From NCBI GenBank assembly GCA_049700435.1, contig JBNAVK010000020.1, forward strand, positions 1 through 24,870: a stretch of DNA of 24,870 nucleotides, given 5' to 3'. This document shows, piece by piece, positions 1 through 9,400 of the stretch. The notes beneath the pieces were generated by a model. The model was not told the origin of the DNA. It saw only the letters and a program-made list of their open reading frames with translations, and ran no database searches. The stretch comes from JAVZLH01 sp049700435 (GTDB lineage Archaea > Thermoproteota > Bathyarchaeia > Bathyarchaeales > Bathycorpusculaceae). Numbering within the stretch: position 1 is the stretch's first letter; every line of letters begins with the position of its first letter. Made by a program: the position numbers and the translations under genes.

Positions 1-498
1 TTTTATTCCTTTGTGTTTTTTGACGTATGGAACCAGCCCGCCTTCTTTGAAAATTTCAAAAACCATCCTCGGCAAAGGCTTAAACTTTAATGACTCCCCG
101 CTTCTAGTGTTTTCCACTGTGCCCTTCTCCAAATCTATCCTAAGAACGTCTCCTTCCTTCACCGCCTTAGATATCCCCCTACATTCTAGAGCCAACATTC
201 CAGAGTTTATGGCGTTTCTGTAAAAAATTCGCGCAAAACTTTCAGCCACAACCACCCTTATGCCCACAGCCTTCAAAACCAAAGGCGCTTGTTCCCTACT
301 CGAGCCGCAACCAAAGTTTCTGCCAGCCACTATCATGTCGCCTTCCCGCACCTTCTCAGCAAAGTCTGGACGTATAGCCTCAAAAGCGTGTTTAGCCATC
401 TCACGCATATCCAGCGTATCATACTTGTATTTTCCAGCAATAATCAAATCCGTGTTCACATCATCGCCGAACAGCCACGCTCTACCCTCAACCCTCAT
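1..498 (-). CDS. leuD: 3-isopropylmalate dehydratase-type small subunit, 3' end cut by window edge
   Basis: Small (swivel-domain) subunit of an isopropylmalate isomerase/homoaconitase-type hydro-lyase that partners the [4Fe-4S] large subunit encoded just upstream. It reads 166 codons from ATG at 498 with no stop before the edge. The family is usually about 160-170 aa, so little is missing. Visible motifs are GDDVNTDLI near residues 11-19, GRNFGCGSSREQAP in the middle, and AESFARIFYRNAINSG after it, all typical of LeuD. The start lies 3 nt after the leuC stop, and a GAGGTG ribosome site sits in the leuC tail, so the two are probably co-translated. The substrate loop reads YKYDT (residues 24-28), unlike the YLRT of homoaconitases or the YLV-type loop of classical isomerases. 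The family call is firm; the exact substrate (isopropylmalate, citramalate or another 2-hydroxy acid) is open. Confidence 0.9.
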   Translation of the reverse strand, partial: MRVEGRAWLFGDDVNTDLIIAGKYKYDTLDMREMAKHAFEAIRPDFAEKVREGDMIVAGRNFGCGSSREQAPLVLKAVGIRVVVAESFARIFYRNAINSGMLALECRGISKAVKEGDVLRIDLEKGTVENTRSGESLKFKPLPRMVFEIFKEGGLVPYVKKHKGIK

Positions 499-501
499 GC
501 T

Positions 502-1761
502 TTACAACACCTCTTTAGGACTGGTTATTTTTCCAGTTATCGCCGAAGCCGCGGCAACAGCAGGCGAAGCCAAATAAATCTCACCCTTAGGATTACCCAT
601 CCTACCCTTAAAATTCCTATTCTGCGTACTCAAACAAACCTCACCATCACCCAACAAACCCAAATGCCTCCCAACACACGGACCACACCCAGGCGGATTA
701 ATAACAGCGCCAGCAGCCAACAAACTCTCGATAACCCCAGCCTTCAACGCCCTCAAATACACTTTACGAGAAGCAGGCTGAACAAGCAACCTAACACCCG
801 CCTTAACCTTCCTTCCGCCCAAAATCCGCGCAGCAGTCTGCAAATCCTCAAACCGCCCATTAGTGCAAGTCCCAATAAAAACCTGGTCAACCTCCACATC
901 TCCTAATTCGGCAACAGACTTAACGTTGTCAACCGAATGTGGAACAGAAACCATAAAATCAACCTCACCAGCCTTAACAGTGATTTCATCAGCATAACGC
1001 GCATTCTTGTCAGGTCCAAGCTCACGAAAACTTTTCCCTCTCTCCTCAAGAAGGAACTGCAAGGTTTTTTCGTCAACTGGGCAGAAGCCAACCTTTGCGC
1101 CAGCCTCAATAGCCATGTTCGTCATCGTAAACCTCGACTCCATACTCATCTCTGTAACGCCTTCGCCGCTAAATTCAATCGCCATGTAATCAGCCCCATC
1201 AGCGCCCAACTCACACATCAAATAAAGCGTCAAATCCTTAGATGTCAAAGGCCACCGCAGTTTCCCTTGAACATCAACCTTTATTGATTCAGGAACCTTC
1301 AGCCACGTCTGACCATAAGCCATCCCAACAGCTATTTCCGTACTCCCCATCCCAGTTGCGAAAGCGCCTAACGCGCCATGCGTGCAAGTGTGGCTGTCAG
1401 CACCTATGATGAGCATTTCTGGCTCAGCAAATTCTTCAATTAAAATTTGGTGGCAAACCCCGTAACCAACATCCCGAAAGTTACATGAGTGTTTACGTGC
1501 AAAATCCCGCATCATCATGTGAAGGTTGCTCACCCTATCGCTTGGACTCGGCCCAGTGTGGTCTATCACAAAAAGAATTTTGGAAGGGTCGAAAACTTTG
1601 CTGACGCCGAGTTCCGAGAACTCTTCTATTGCAAGCGGAGCCGTTCCATCATGCGCCATCAAGAAGTCTATATCGGCAACAACGATTTCTCCAGCAGTAA
1701 CAGTTCTCCCAACCTTCTTGGAGAGAATCTTTTCAGCCATTGTCAAGCCTATGTTGCCCAT
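502..1761 (-). CDS. leuC: 3-isopropylmalate dehydratase-type large subunit (left paralogue)
   Basis: Iron-sulfur hydro-lyase subunit, 419 aa, the usual archaeal LeuC/homoaconitase length. It would isomerise 2-isopropylmalate to 3-isopropylmalate, or a homologous acid, together with the adjacent LeuD. The three cluster ligands are visible: Cys299 in GTCTNG and Cys359/Cys362 in PPGCGPCVGRH. GADSHTCTHGALGAFATG is the family signature. I chose ATG 1761 because a GAGG lies 7 nt before it; the internal ATG at 1740 has no ribosome site. A weak TATA-like stretch (about 1790-1800, minus strand) could serve as promoter. The N-terminal region (AHDGTAPLAIEEF, then DHTGPSPSD) differs from the second LeuC at the right edge (INEITGPLAIEAF, DHQVPADSV), so the two are paralogues and not duplicates. 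Which one serves leucine cannot be read from sequence alone. Confidence 0.93.
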   Translation of the reverse strand: MGNIGLTMAEKILSKKVGRTVTAGEIVVADIDFLMAHDGTAPLAIEEFSELGVSKVFDPSKILFVIDHTGPSPSDRVSNLHMMMRDFARKHSCNFRDVGYGVCHQILIEEFAEPEMLIIGADSHTCTHGALGAFATGMGSTEIAVGMAYGQTWLKVPESIKVDVQGKLRWPLTSKDLTLYLMCELGADGADYMAIEFSGEGVTEMSMESRFTMTNMAIEAGAKVGFCPVDEKTLQFLLEERGKSFRELGPDKNARYADEITVKAGEVDFMVSVPHSVDNVKSVAELGDVEVDQVFIGTCTNGRFEDLQTAARILGGRKVKAGVRLLVQPASRKVYLRALKAGVIESLLAAGAVINPPGCGPCVGRHLGLLGDGEVCLSTQNRNFKGRMGNPKGEIYLASPAVAAASAITGKITSPKEVL

Positions 1762-1821
1762 GCCTTGGCCTCTGAAACTTCATGACACCTCAAGCTTTTA
1801 ATCATTTCTAACAAACAGCGC

Positions 1822-2520
1822 CTAACGTTGAATCGGTTCATTAAGCATCTTTTTACTCAGTTTCCTAGCTTCCGAAATCAAATTTGTCAAAGCAGTCAAA
1901 GCTTTACCCACATCTTTCAACTGCAAAACCAAAATCGTTTCAGTTGAACAGCTTAGGGTTTCCTCAATGTTTATGCGCCTTCTCGAAACCGCATTATAAA
2001 AGGACGTAATGCACCCAGGAGTCTCAATTATCTTTTGAGGACTGGTTATTATCAGAGTCACCAAATTGTTTTTCTCTTCAAGAATGTTCTCCAAGGGAAA
2101 GTCTGAACGGATTTTGTCAATTAATTTTTGGTCAAAAATCAAAGTGATTATCTTAGTTCCTTCTATGATTTGAATGTATTCTTCCCGCGGGAAACTAGCC
2201 AACATCTTCTTTATAGCTTCAAGGTTTTTTCTAGTTTTTTCCGCTGAGATTTTCGCTATGTCCGTTCTCAAGTTTATGACGCTTTCCGCGATGACCTCTG
2301 TCACGTCCATGTTGTGCGTGGGCCTGTAGGTTACGCTGGCTCTTTTCACAGCCGTTATCACGCTTTCAAGCTTAACTTTATGGTTTAAGACTTCCTCAAC
2401 CATAGGCTTCAGCATCCGCGCTATGGCGCTGTAGTTTCCATAGCCCTTCTCAAGCGCGGACTGAAGCGAGAAGTCTTTGTCTATCAATTCTTGAACAATT
2501 CTGGATATACTTTCACTCAA
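1822..2520 (-). CDS. ACT-domain protein, candidate regulator of the arg/car operon
   Basis: A 232-aa protein of no established function that I can name. The C-terminal third (about residues 153-215) looks like an aspartokinase-type ACT domain: a beta strand LVTLIITSP, then TPGCITSFYNAVSRRRINIEETLSCSTETILVLQ. The stretch from about 112 to 150 may be a second, degenerate ACT repeat. The N-terminal 1-105 is helical and charged, with NYSAIARMLKPMVEEVL that might be a helix-turn-helix-like bundle; no catalytic motif is visible. The start is TTG at 2520: a stop lies three codons upstream in frame (2527-2529) and no ATG occurs before residue 36. It diverges from argG across a 75-bp gap containing a perfect inverted repeat whose left arm begins immediately next to this TTG. 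ACT domains bind amino acids, so an amino-acid-responsive regulator of arg/car, or of itself, is a reasonable inference but unproven. Confidence 0.75.
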   Translation of the reverse strand: MSESISRIVQELIDKDFSLQSALEKGYGNYSAIARMLKPMVEEVLNHKVKLESVITAVKRASVTYRPTHNMDVTEVIAESVINLRTDIAKISAEKTRKNLEAIKKMLASFPREEYIQIIEGTKIITLIFDQKLIDKIRSDFPLENILEEKNNLVTLIITSPQKIIETPGCITSFYNAVSRRRINIEETLSCSTETILVLQLKDVGKALTALTNLISEARKLSKKMLNEPIQR

Positions 2521-2572
2521 TTTTGGTCACTTTCACCATTTTTGGTATATTTTGACCAAAAAATATATAAGC
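2521..2572. promoter_or_regulatory. Divergent promoter with 9-bp inverted-repeat operator between the ACT gene and argG
   Basis: TTTTGGTCA at 2521-2529 and its perfect reverse complement TGACCAAAA at 2553-2561 are separated by 23 bp, about three helical turns centre to centre. A third TTTTGGT half-site lies at 2540-2546 and forms a small dyad with ACCA at 2535-2538. An A/T box (AAAATATATAAGC, about 2559-2571) overlaps the right arm and fits an archaeal TATA box for argG: +25 falls near 2592, only a few nt before the argG ATG, so the transcript would be almost leaderless. Read on the minus strand, AAAATATACC at about 2545-2554 would place a start near the TTG of the ACT gene. The arms and box are seen directly; operator function is inferred. 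Confidence 0.65.
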
Positions 2573-2595
2573 TTTGCCAAGCACAAAACGAGCCC

Positions 2596-3819
2596 ATGTC
2601 AAAAGAAAAGGTTATACTCGCGTATTCAGGCGGACTAGACACGTCCATAATGATAAAGTGGATTCAAGAGAATTATGAAGCAGATGTAATCACATTAACC
2701 GTGGACGTAGGTCAAGGAGTAGACCTTAAAGCCGTAGAAGAAAAGGCGCTGGCAATAGGCGCCGTTAAACACTACTCAATAGACGCAAAACAAGAATTTG
2801 TCACAAATTACGTTTTTCCAGCCATAAAGGCAAACGCTCTGTACGAGGAAAAATATCCACTCAGCACAGCCCTCTCACGACCATTAATAGTCTCAAAACT
2901 CGTTGAAATAGCGGAAAAGGAAAACGCCACAGTCGTCGCCCACGGATGCACCGGAAAAGGAAACGACCAAGTCCGTTTCGACATAACAACAAAGGCATTA
3001 GCACCAAACCTTAAGGTGATAGCCCCCGTCAGAGAATGGCGACTAACCAGAGACGAAGAAATAGAATTCGCAAAAGAAAGAAAACTACCAATCGCCTTAA
3101 ACGCGAAAACCTCATACAGCATCGACCAAAACCTATGGGGACGCTCAATTGAATGCGGCGTACTCGAACACCCAGACCAAGAGCCGCCAGAAGAAGTATA
3201 CGAGTGGACTCTACCACCAGAAAAATGCCCAGACAAACCCGCATACGTCACTATAGAGTTTGAAGGCGGCGTTCCATGCGCACTAAACGGCGAACGAAGC
3301 GACCCAGTTTCGCTTATTGCAAGGCTAAACAAAATTGGGGGAATGAACGGGGTCGGACGCATAGACCACATTGAAGACAGAATTGTTGGATTAAAATCAA
3401 GGGAAATCTACGAGTGCCCAGCCGCCACAATCCTATTAGAAGCCCACAAAGACTTAGAAAAAATGGTTCTAACACGCCACGAAATCGCATTCAAAAAATA
3501 TGTAGATATGCAGTGGGCTTTCATGGTTTATGCAGGTTTATGGGTTGACCCGCTTAGAAAAGATTTGGATGCGTTCATAGAAAAAACGCAGGAGCGCGTC
3601 ACTGGTAAAGTCAAACTTAAGCTGTATAAGGGAAACTTAATGGTTGTTGGGCGTTCTTCACCCTACTCTTTGTATGACTTGAATTTGGCAACATACGATG
3701 TGGGAACAACCTTCGACCAGTCTTTAGCGCATGGCTTCATTGAACTTTGGGGGCTTCAGTCAAAAACCTTCAATGTTCTTAAAACAAAGCTGAAGCATGT
3801 AGAGAGGAAAGTACTGTGA
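2596..3819 (+). CDS. argG: Argininosuccinate synthase
   Basis: ATP-dependent condensation of citrulline and aspartate to argininosuccinate, the penultimate step of arginine synthesis; cytosolic. The 407-aa protein has the expected length. The PP-loop AYSGGLDTS sits at residues 8-16, and HGCTGKGNDQVRF follows around residue 115; both are hallmarks of the family. I chose ATG 2596 because the protein begins there as in homologues, and because the longer upstream reading frame (from 2491) would run through the TATA box and the start of the ACT gene. No ribosome site precedes the ATG, in keeping with a nearly leaderless first gene of an archaeal operon. The stop TGA (3817-3819) overlaps the argH GTG. 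First gene of argG-argH-carA-carB, probably controlled through the inverted repeat at 2521-2561. Confidence 0.98.
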   Translation: MSKEKVILAYSGGLDTSIMIKWIQENYEADVITLTVDVGQGVDLKAVEEKALAIGAVKHYSIDAKQEFVTNYVFPAIKANALYEEKYPLSTALSRPLIVSKLVEIAEKENATVVAHGCTGKGNDQVRFDITTKALAPNLKVIAPVREWRLTRDEEIEFAKERKLPIALNAKTSYSIDQNLWGRSIECGVLEHPDQEPPEEVYEWTLPPEKCPDKPAYVTIEFEGGVPCALNGERSDPVSLIARLNKIGGMNGVGRIDHIEDRIVGLKSREIYECPAATILLEAHKDLEKMVLTRHEIAFKKYVDMQWAFMVYAGLWVDPLRKDLDAFIEKTQERVTGKVKLKLYKGNLMVVGRSSPYSLYDLNLATYDVGTTFDQSLAHGFIELWGLQSKTFNVLKTKLKHVERKVL

Positions 3820-5321
3820 GCGTGCTGTTCAAAAATGGAAGAATAAAATCATCAAGAAAAGATGTTACCCGCTTTATATCCTCAATAAAAGACGACGAAA
3901 AAATTTTGAAGTATGTCATCGAAATAAACGAAGCCCACACGATAATGTTGATGGAACAGAAAATAATAGGCAAGGAACAGGGAGCCGAAATCCTTAACGC
4001 TCTGGAAAAGCTAAAGGCTAAAGCGAAAATTAAACCGTGGCTCGAAGACATACATCTATACATCGAAGAAGAAGTCGCTAAAAAGGCTAGGGGAGAAGCA
4101 GGAGAAAACCTACACGTAGCAAAAAGCAGAAACGACCAAGTTGCAACAGCAATCAGAATGAAGCTACGCGAAGAACTGATAAACCTAATGAAAGTTATGC
4201 TCAATTTCCAGAAGAACCTTTTGAAAAAAGCTGAGGAACACACTGAAACAATCATGCCTGGATACACCCATTTGAGAGCAGCCCAACCAGTAACCTTCGC
4301 CCATTATCTTCTATACCAGTTTGACGTTTTCCAGAGAAACTTTCAGAGACTCATTGAATGTTATGGCAGAGTTAACGCTTGTCCAATGGGGGCAGCAGCT
4401 CTAGCCACAACAAGCTTTCCAGTAAGCAGAGAACGCATTGCGGAGCTTTTGGGTTTCGCCGAAGTTCTTGAAAACTCTATGGATGCTGTTGGCAGCAGAG
4501 ACTTTGTTCTGGAAACGCTTGCTGTTCTTTCAATAATTGCAATTGACGTAAGCCGCTTGGCTGAAGACCTAATAGTTTGGAGCACTCCAGAATTTGATTT
4601 AGTAGAGTTGCCAGACGAGTTTTGCTCAACCAGCAGCATAATGCCGCAGAAAAAGAACCCCGACGTGCTCGAGGTTGTCCGCGCCAGAATGAGCCATGTT
4701 ATAGGCAATTTCACGGCTTGCGCGTTGACTTTGAAGTCCCTTCCTTCGGGCTATAATTTGGATTTTCAAGAGGTTACACCGAAACTTTGGGAATCACTTG
4801 AAAAGGTTAACGAATCACTTAAAATATTATCCGATTTAATCATATCTTGTGAACCTAAAGGGCAAAACGCAAAAAGCCCTATCTTGGCTTTTTCAACGTC
4901 AACCGAACTTGTGCGCATACTATTCCAGAAATATGGAGTGCCTTTCAGAACAGCCCACAGGATTGTCGGCGCCTTTGTCAGAAAACTAAACGAAAAGGGA
5001 CTAGACCTTGCAGATGCAACATCGGAGATGCTGAAGGAAACCGCTAAAGAAGTTGCTGGCATATCATTGACTGTGAGCGCAAGCGATTTGAAGACAACCG
5101 CCGATGTGGTTAGTTTTGTTAAAGCCCATAATGTCCGAGGGGGACCATCTCCAGCAGAAGTTCAAAGAATGCTTGGTTCTCGCAAAAGTCTTCTCGCCTC
5201 AATGAACGTACAGGTAGCAGAAATTGAGGCAAAAATCGCAGATGCTCACGAAAAACTCGGCGGCTTAGCAGGAGAACTGCGCAGTCCAAAACAACCAAAA
5301 GATTTAAAAATCGTGAGGTAG
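3816..5321 (+). CDS. argH: Argininosuccinate lyase
   Basis: Cleaves argininosuccinate to arginine and fumarate. The protein is 501 aa, a little longer than the usual 460-490, with the extra length in a C-terminal tail. The fumarase/aspartase-superfamily signature TSSIMPQKKNPD is present, as are HVAKSRNDQVATA and PGYTHLRAAQPVTFAHYLL, which contribute active-site residues. The GTG start at 3816 overlaps the argG stop as GTGA, preceded by AGAGAGGAAA, so translation is likely coupled. Only 4 nt separate its stop from the carA start, which ties arginine completion to carbamoyl-phosphate supply in one transcript. Nothing suggests loss of function. Confidence 0.98.
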   Translation: MSVLFKNGRIKSSRKDVTRFISSIKDDEKILKYVIEINEAHTIMLMEQKIIGKEQGAEILNALEKLKAKAKIKPWLEDIHLYIEEEVAKKARGEAGENLHVAKSRNDQVATAIRMKLREELINLMKVMLNFQKNLLKKAEEHTETIMPGYTHLRAAQPVTFAHYLLYQFDVFQRNFQRLIECYGRVNACPMGAAALATTSFPVSRERIAELLGFAEVLENSMDAVGSRDFVLETLAVLSIIAIDVSRLAEDLIVWSTPEFDLVELPDEFCSTSSIMPQKKNPDVLEVVRARMSHVIGNFTACALTLKSLPSGYNLDFQEVTPKLWESLEKVNESLKILSDLIISCEPKGQNAKSPILAFSTSTELVRILFQKYGVPFRTAHRIVGAFVRKLNEKGLDLADATSEMLKETAKEVAGISLTVSASDLKTTADVVSFVKAHNVRGGPSPAEVQRMLGSRKSLLASMNVQVAEIEAKIADAHEKLGGLAGELRSPKQPKDLKIVR

Positions 5322-5325
5322 AATT

Positions 5326-6474
5326 TTGAGAGGGCTTTTGGGTAAGGAAATACTGCCTCGAGAAAGAAAAGCGGCATTAGCCCTAGAAGACGGAACTTGC
5401 CTTATAGGATACGGTTTTGGAGCAACCAAAAAAGCAGCTGGAGAAGTTGTTTTCTCAACTTCCATGGTTGGATACGTAGAAGCCTTAACAGATCCTTCCT
5501 ACCACGGTCAAATCTTAACCTTAACCTATCCCCTAGTAGGCAACTATGGCGTCCCAGCACATTCTAAAGGAAAAATTTCGCCTCCATTCGAGTCGGACGG
5601 AATCAAAGTTAATGGGCTTGTAATTCACGAACTCTGCGAAAAACCGCACCATTGGGCTTCAAGAAAAACATTGAACGAATGGCTCATAGAAGAGGGAGTC
5701 CCAGGAATTTTCGGAGTGGATACGCGAATGATTACGAAAAGGCTTAGAATCAGCGGCGTGATGCGTGGAATACTTCAAGTTTTTGGGGAAGGAGAAAAAC
5801 CAGAAGTTGAAAAGCTTCTGGAAGAGGTTAAAGAGGTCCCAGACCCGAATCTGAGAAACTTGGCTGGTGAAGTTTCAATAAAACAGCCCGTATGCTATAA
5901 CCCTGAAGGGAAAAGAACTGCTGTGCTAATCGACTGCGGCGCCAAAAACAGCATCATAACGAACTTTGTCATTCGCGGTTTTAAAGTCATCCGTGTTCCA
6001 TACGACTATTCAGCCAAAGAAATAATGGAGTATAAGCCAGACGGGGTCGTGGTAAGCAACGGTCCTGGAGACCCCAAAAAATGCTGGGAAACAATACAAT
6101 GCGTAAGGGAAATTATAGAGGAAGAACTTCCAGTTATGGGAATATGCCTTGGAAACCAAATAATAGCTTTGGCTTTAGGCGCAAACACTTACAAAATGAA
6201 GTATGGGCATCGCTCGCAAAACCAACCAGCTCTTAACCCTGAAACAAACAGATGCTACATAACAACCCAAAACCACGGTTATGCTGTTGACCCAAACTCC
6301 CTAGGCGAAACAGAACTGAAAGTTTGGTTTGTAAACGCGAATGACGGCACAGTTGAAGGCTTGAAACATAAGCAAAAGCCTGTTTTCGCCGTCCAGTTTC
6401 ATCCAGAAGCAACCCCGGGTCCATATGACACTGAGTTTCTTTTCGACGATTTTATAGCGTTTATGAATAGGTGA
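5326..6474 (+). CDS. carA: Carbamoyl-phosphate synthase small (glutaminase) subunit
   Basis: Hydrolyses glutamine and passes ammonia to CarB for carbamoyl phosphate, used by arginine and pyrimidine synthesis. The protein is 382 aa, normal for the family. The N-terminal CarA domain includes ALEDGTCLIGYGFGA and FSTSMVGYVEALTDPSY. The class I amidotransferase domain shows NGPGDP, the nucleophile Cys274 in MGICLGNQ, and the histidine-glutamate pair in VQFHPEATPGPYD near the C-terminus. The start is TTG at 5326, with GAGGT 7 nt ahead of it inside the argH tail; no ATG or GTG is suitably placed. CarB begins 4 nt after the stop. Confidence 0.98.
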   Translation: MRGLLGKEILPRERKAALALEDGTCLIGYGFGATKKAAGEVVFSTSMVGYVEALTDPSYHGQILTLTYPLVGNYGVPAHSKGKISPPFESDGIKVNGLVIHELCEKPHHWASRKTLNEWLIEEGVPGIFGVDTRMITKRLRISGVMRGILQVFGEGEKPEVEKLLEEVKEVPDPNLRNLAGEVSIKQPVCYNPEGKRTAVLIDCGAKNSIITNFVIRGFKVIRVPYDYSAKEIMEYKPDGVVVSNGPGDPKKCWETIQCVREIIEEELPVMGICLGNQIIALALGANTYKMKYGHRSQNQPALNPETNRCYITTQNHGYAVDPNSLGETELKVWFVNANDGTVEGLKHKQKPVFAVQFHPEATPGPYDTEFLFDDFIAFMNR

Positions 6475-6478
6475 AATT

Positions 6479-9400
6479 ATGCCGAAGTTTGAATGGTTAA
6501 AAAAGGTTCTGGTTCTGGGAAGCGGCGCGATAAAAATTGGCGAAGCTGCAGAGTTTGATTATTCGGGAAGCCAATGTCTTAAGGCTTTAAAGGAAGAGGG
6601 TATAGAAACAGTTCTCATCAACCCTAACATAGCCACGATACAGAGCGACCCACGCTTAGCAGGGAAAGTCTACCTCCTTCCAGTTGAACCCCACTACGTC
6701 GAAGAAGTTATCAAAAAAGAGAAGCCTGACGCAATATTGCTCGGCTTTGGGGGACAGACAGCGTTAAACTGCGGCGTCCAGTTGGCAAAGCAAGGCATAC
6801 TTGAAAAGTATGGAGTTAAGGTTTTAGGAACTCCGATATCGGCTATTGAGGCAACAGAAGATAGAGAACTCTTTAGACAAGCAATGATTAACGCGGGAAT
6901 CCCAGTTCTCAGAAGCAAATCCGCAACAACGGTTGAAGAGGCTTTAAAAGCGGCTGAAGAAATAGGTTATCCAGTAATTCTGAGAGTAGCATACACTTTA
7001 GGGGGAAGAGGCGCCAGCGTCGCCCACAACACGAGCAGTTTGAGACGGCTGGCAACAAGAGCTTTAGCCCAAAGCATGATTTCCCAGGTGCTGGTTGAAG
7101 AGTATGTTGGCAAATGGAAGGAAATCGAATACGAAGTTATGAGAGACGGAGTTAACAACTGCATAACCGTCTGCAACATGGAAAACTTTGACCCGATGGG
7201 AGTTCACACTGGCGACTCAATTGTTATAGCGCCTTCTCAAACGTTGACAAACAGAGAATATCATCTTCTACGTTCAGCGTCAATAAAAGTTATCCAAAGC
7301 CTAGGCATAGTAGGCGAATGCAACATTCAATGGGCTTTACACCCGCGCTCTGAAGAATTCCGCGTCATTGAAGTTAACGCCCGCATGTCAAGAAGTTCAG
7401 CCCTAGCAAGCAAAGCAACCGGATACCCGCTGGCGTACATAGCCGCTAAGCTCGCCATAGGATACTTGCTTCCAGAACTTATCAACAAAGTTACTGGAAT
7501 CACAACAGCATGTTTTGAACCAGCACTGGATTACGTGGTTGTTAAAATTCCAAGATGGGACTTCCAGAAGTTCAAGAAAGTGGATAGGCACCTTGGACCC
7601 CAAATGAAGTCTGTCGGAGAGGTCATGGCTATTGGCAGATGCTTTGAAGAAGCTTTGCAGAAAGCTGTTAGAATGCTTGACATCGGAAAAGCTGGGTTAG
7701 TGGGTAACGGCGACGATAACGAAGCAGAGCCAATCCAGTCGATAAAGCATGTTTTGGCAGAGCCCACCGACGAAAGACTCTTCAAAATCGTCAAAGCAAT
7801 AAAAATGGGCATATCAATAGAGGAGATATACAGTTTAAGCGGCATAGACCCATGGTTCCTATACAAAATAAAGAACATAATTAAAATGGAGCAGAAGTTA
7901 AAGTCCCTAAACATAGACAGCGAAGAAGCCCATGAAGTTGTAAAAGAGGCTAAACGCTTAGGCTTCTCAGACAAGCAAATTGCAGACTGCTTAGGCAAAG
8001 ACGAGTTAACAGTGAGAAAGTGGAGAAAAGAAAAAGGCATAACACCCGTAGTTAAACAAATAGACACATTAGCCGCAGAATGGCCAGCCAAAACCAACTA
8101 TCTTTACCTAACCTACGGAGGAAGCGAAAACGACATAGAATTCAAGCCGCCCGACGGCAAAGTCGTGGTTTTAGGTGCAGGAGTTTTCAGAATAGGTTCA
8201 AGTGTTGAATTTGACTGGTGCGCCGTAAACACTGTTTGGGCACTTAAAAAACAAGGCATAAATGAAGTTATCGTGGTGAACTACAATCCAGAAACGGTAT
8301 CAACAGACTATGACATATGTGACAAGCTTTACTTCGAAGAACTAACCTTAGAACGTGTTCTCGACATTTATGAAAAGGAAAACCCAATGGGCGTCGTCGT
8401 AAGCGTAGGAGGGCAAATTCCAAACAACATAGCCTTGAAACTTGCAAAGCTTGGAGTTAGACTCTTGGGAACGCCTGCCGAAAGCATAGACCGCGCTGAA
8501 GACCGCTCAAAGTTCAGCCAACTTCTAGAAGACTTAGGGATACCACAGCCAAAATGGAGCAAACTAACAACGCTCAACGAAGCCTTGAAGTTTGCTGACG
8601 ACATAGGCTACCCAGTCCTCGTAAGACCGAGCTACGTTTTATCTGGAGCAGGCATGAAAATCGCATACTCAGAACACGCGCTTAAAGACTACTTGGAACT
8701 AGCCGCTAGAGTATCACCTGAATACCCAGTTGTCATATCGAAAGTGATACAGAACGCAAAGGAAGTTGACGTGGACGGCGTTTCAGACGGCGAAGAAGTT
8801 TTCATAGGCGCCATAATCGAACACGTGGAGAACGCAGGAGTCCACAGCGGAGACTCAACAATGTGCATACCCCCCCAGACGCTTCCAACAGAGGTCATCA
8901 AAACCTTAGAAGACTACACATATAAAATAACCACATCCCTCAAAATCAAGGGACCATTCAACATACAATACATAGTCAAAGACGACAAAGTATACGTCAT
9001 AGAATGTAACTTAAGAGCGTCAAGATCTATGCCTTTCGTTAGCAAGACCGTTAACACGAATCTTATGGATTTATCTGTAATGGCAATGCTTGGCAAGAAG
9101 TTGAAAGAGGCAAAGATACAACGAAAAGAAAAAATGCAACACGTTGGAGTCAAAGTTCCGCAATTCAGTTTCATGCGTCTAAATGGGGCTGACCCACTGC
9201 TTGGAGTTGAAATGCAAAGCACAGGCGAAGTCGCGTGCCTAGGCGAAAACTTCACTGATGCACTAATAAAGGCTTTACAGTCAGCCGAATTTAACGTGCC
9301 AAAGAACGGGGGGTCAATTCTAATAAGCGTTGACGACGAGGAAAAGAAAAAGGAAATTATACCTCTAGCTCTTGACCTTTGGAAGATGGGCTTCAAAATC

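Noticed and set aside
289..906. 205-codon plus-strand frame over leuD/leuC
   Set aside because: It lies antisense to two intact, motif-bearing genes and has a repetitive Thr/Asn/Arg-rich composition typical of a shadow frame.
2491..2595. N-terminal extension of argG from ATG 2491
   Set aside because: It would cross the ACT gene start, the inverted repeat and the TATA box; homologues begin at the ATG at 2596.
2808..3371. 187-codon frame antisense to argG
   Set aside because: No recognisable domain; argG covers the region with full family motifs.
7960..8040. Helix-turn-helix-like stretch in CarB (KQIADCLGKDELTVRKWRKEKG)
   Set aside because: It belongs to the normal oligomerisation domain of carbamoyl-phosphate synthase and is not a DNA-binding fusion.
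7531..8097. 188-codon frame antisense to carB
   Set aside because: Shadow of carB; Ser/Phe/Leu-rich composition and no domain.
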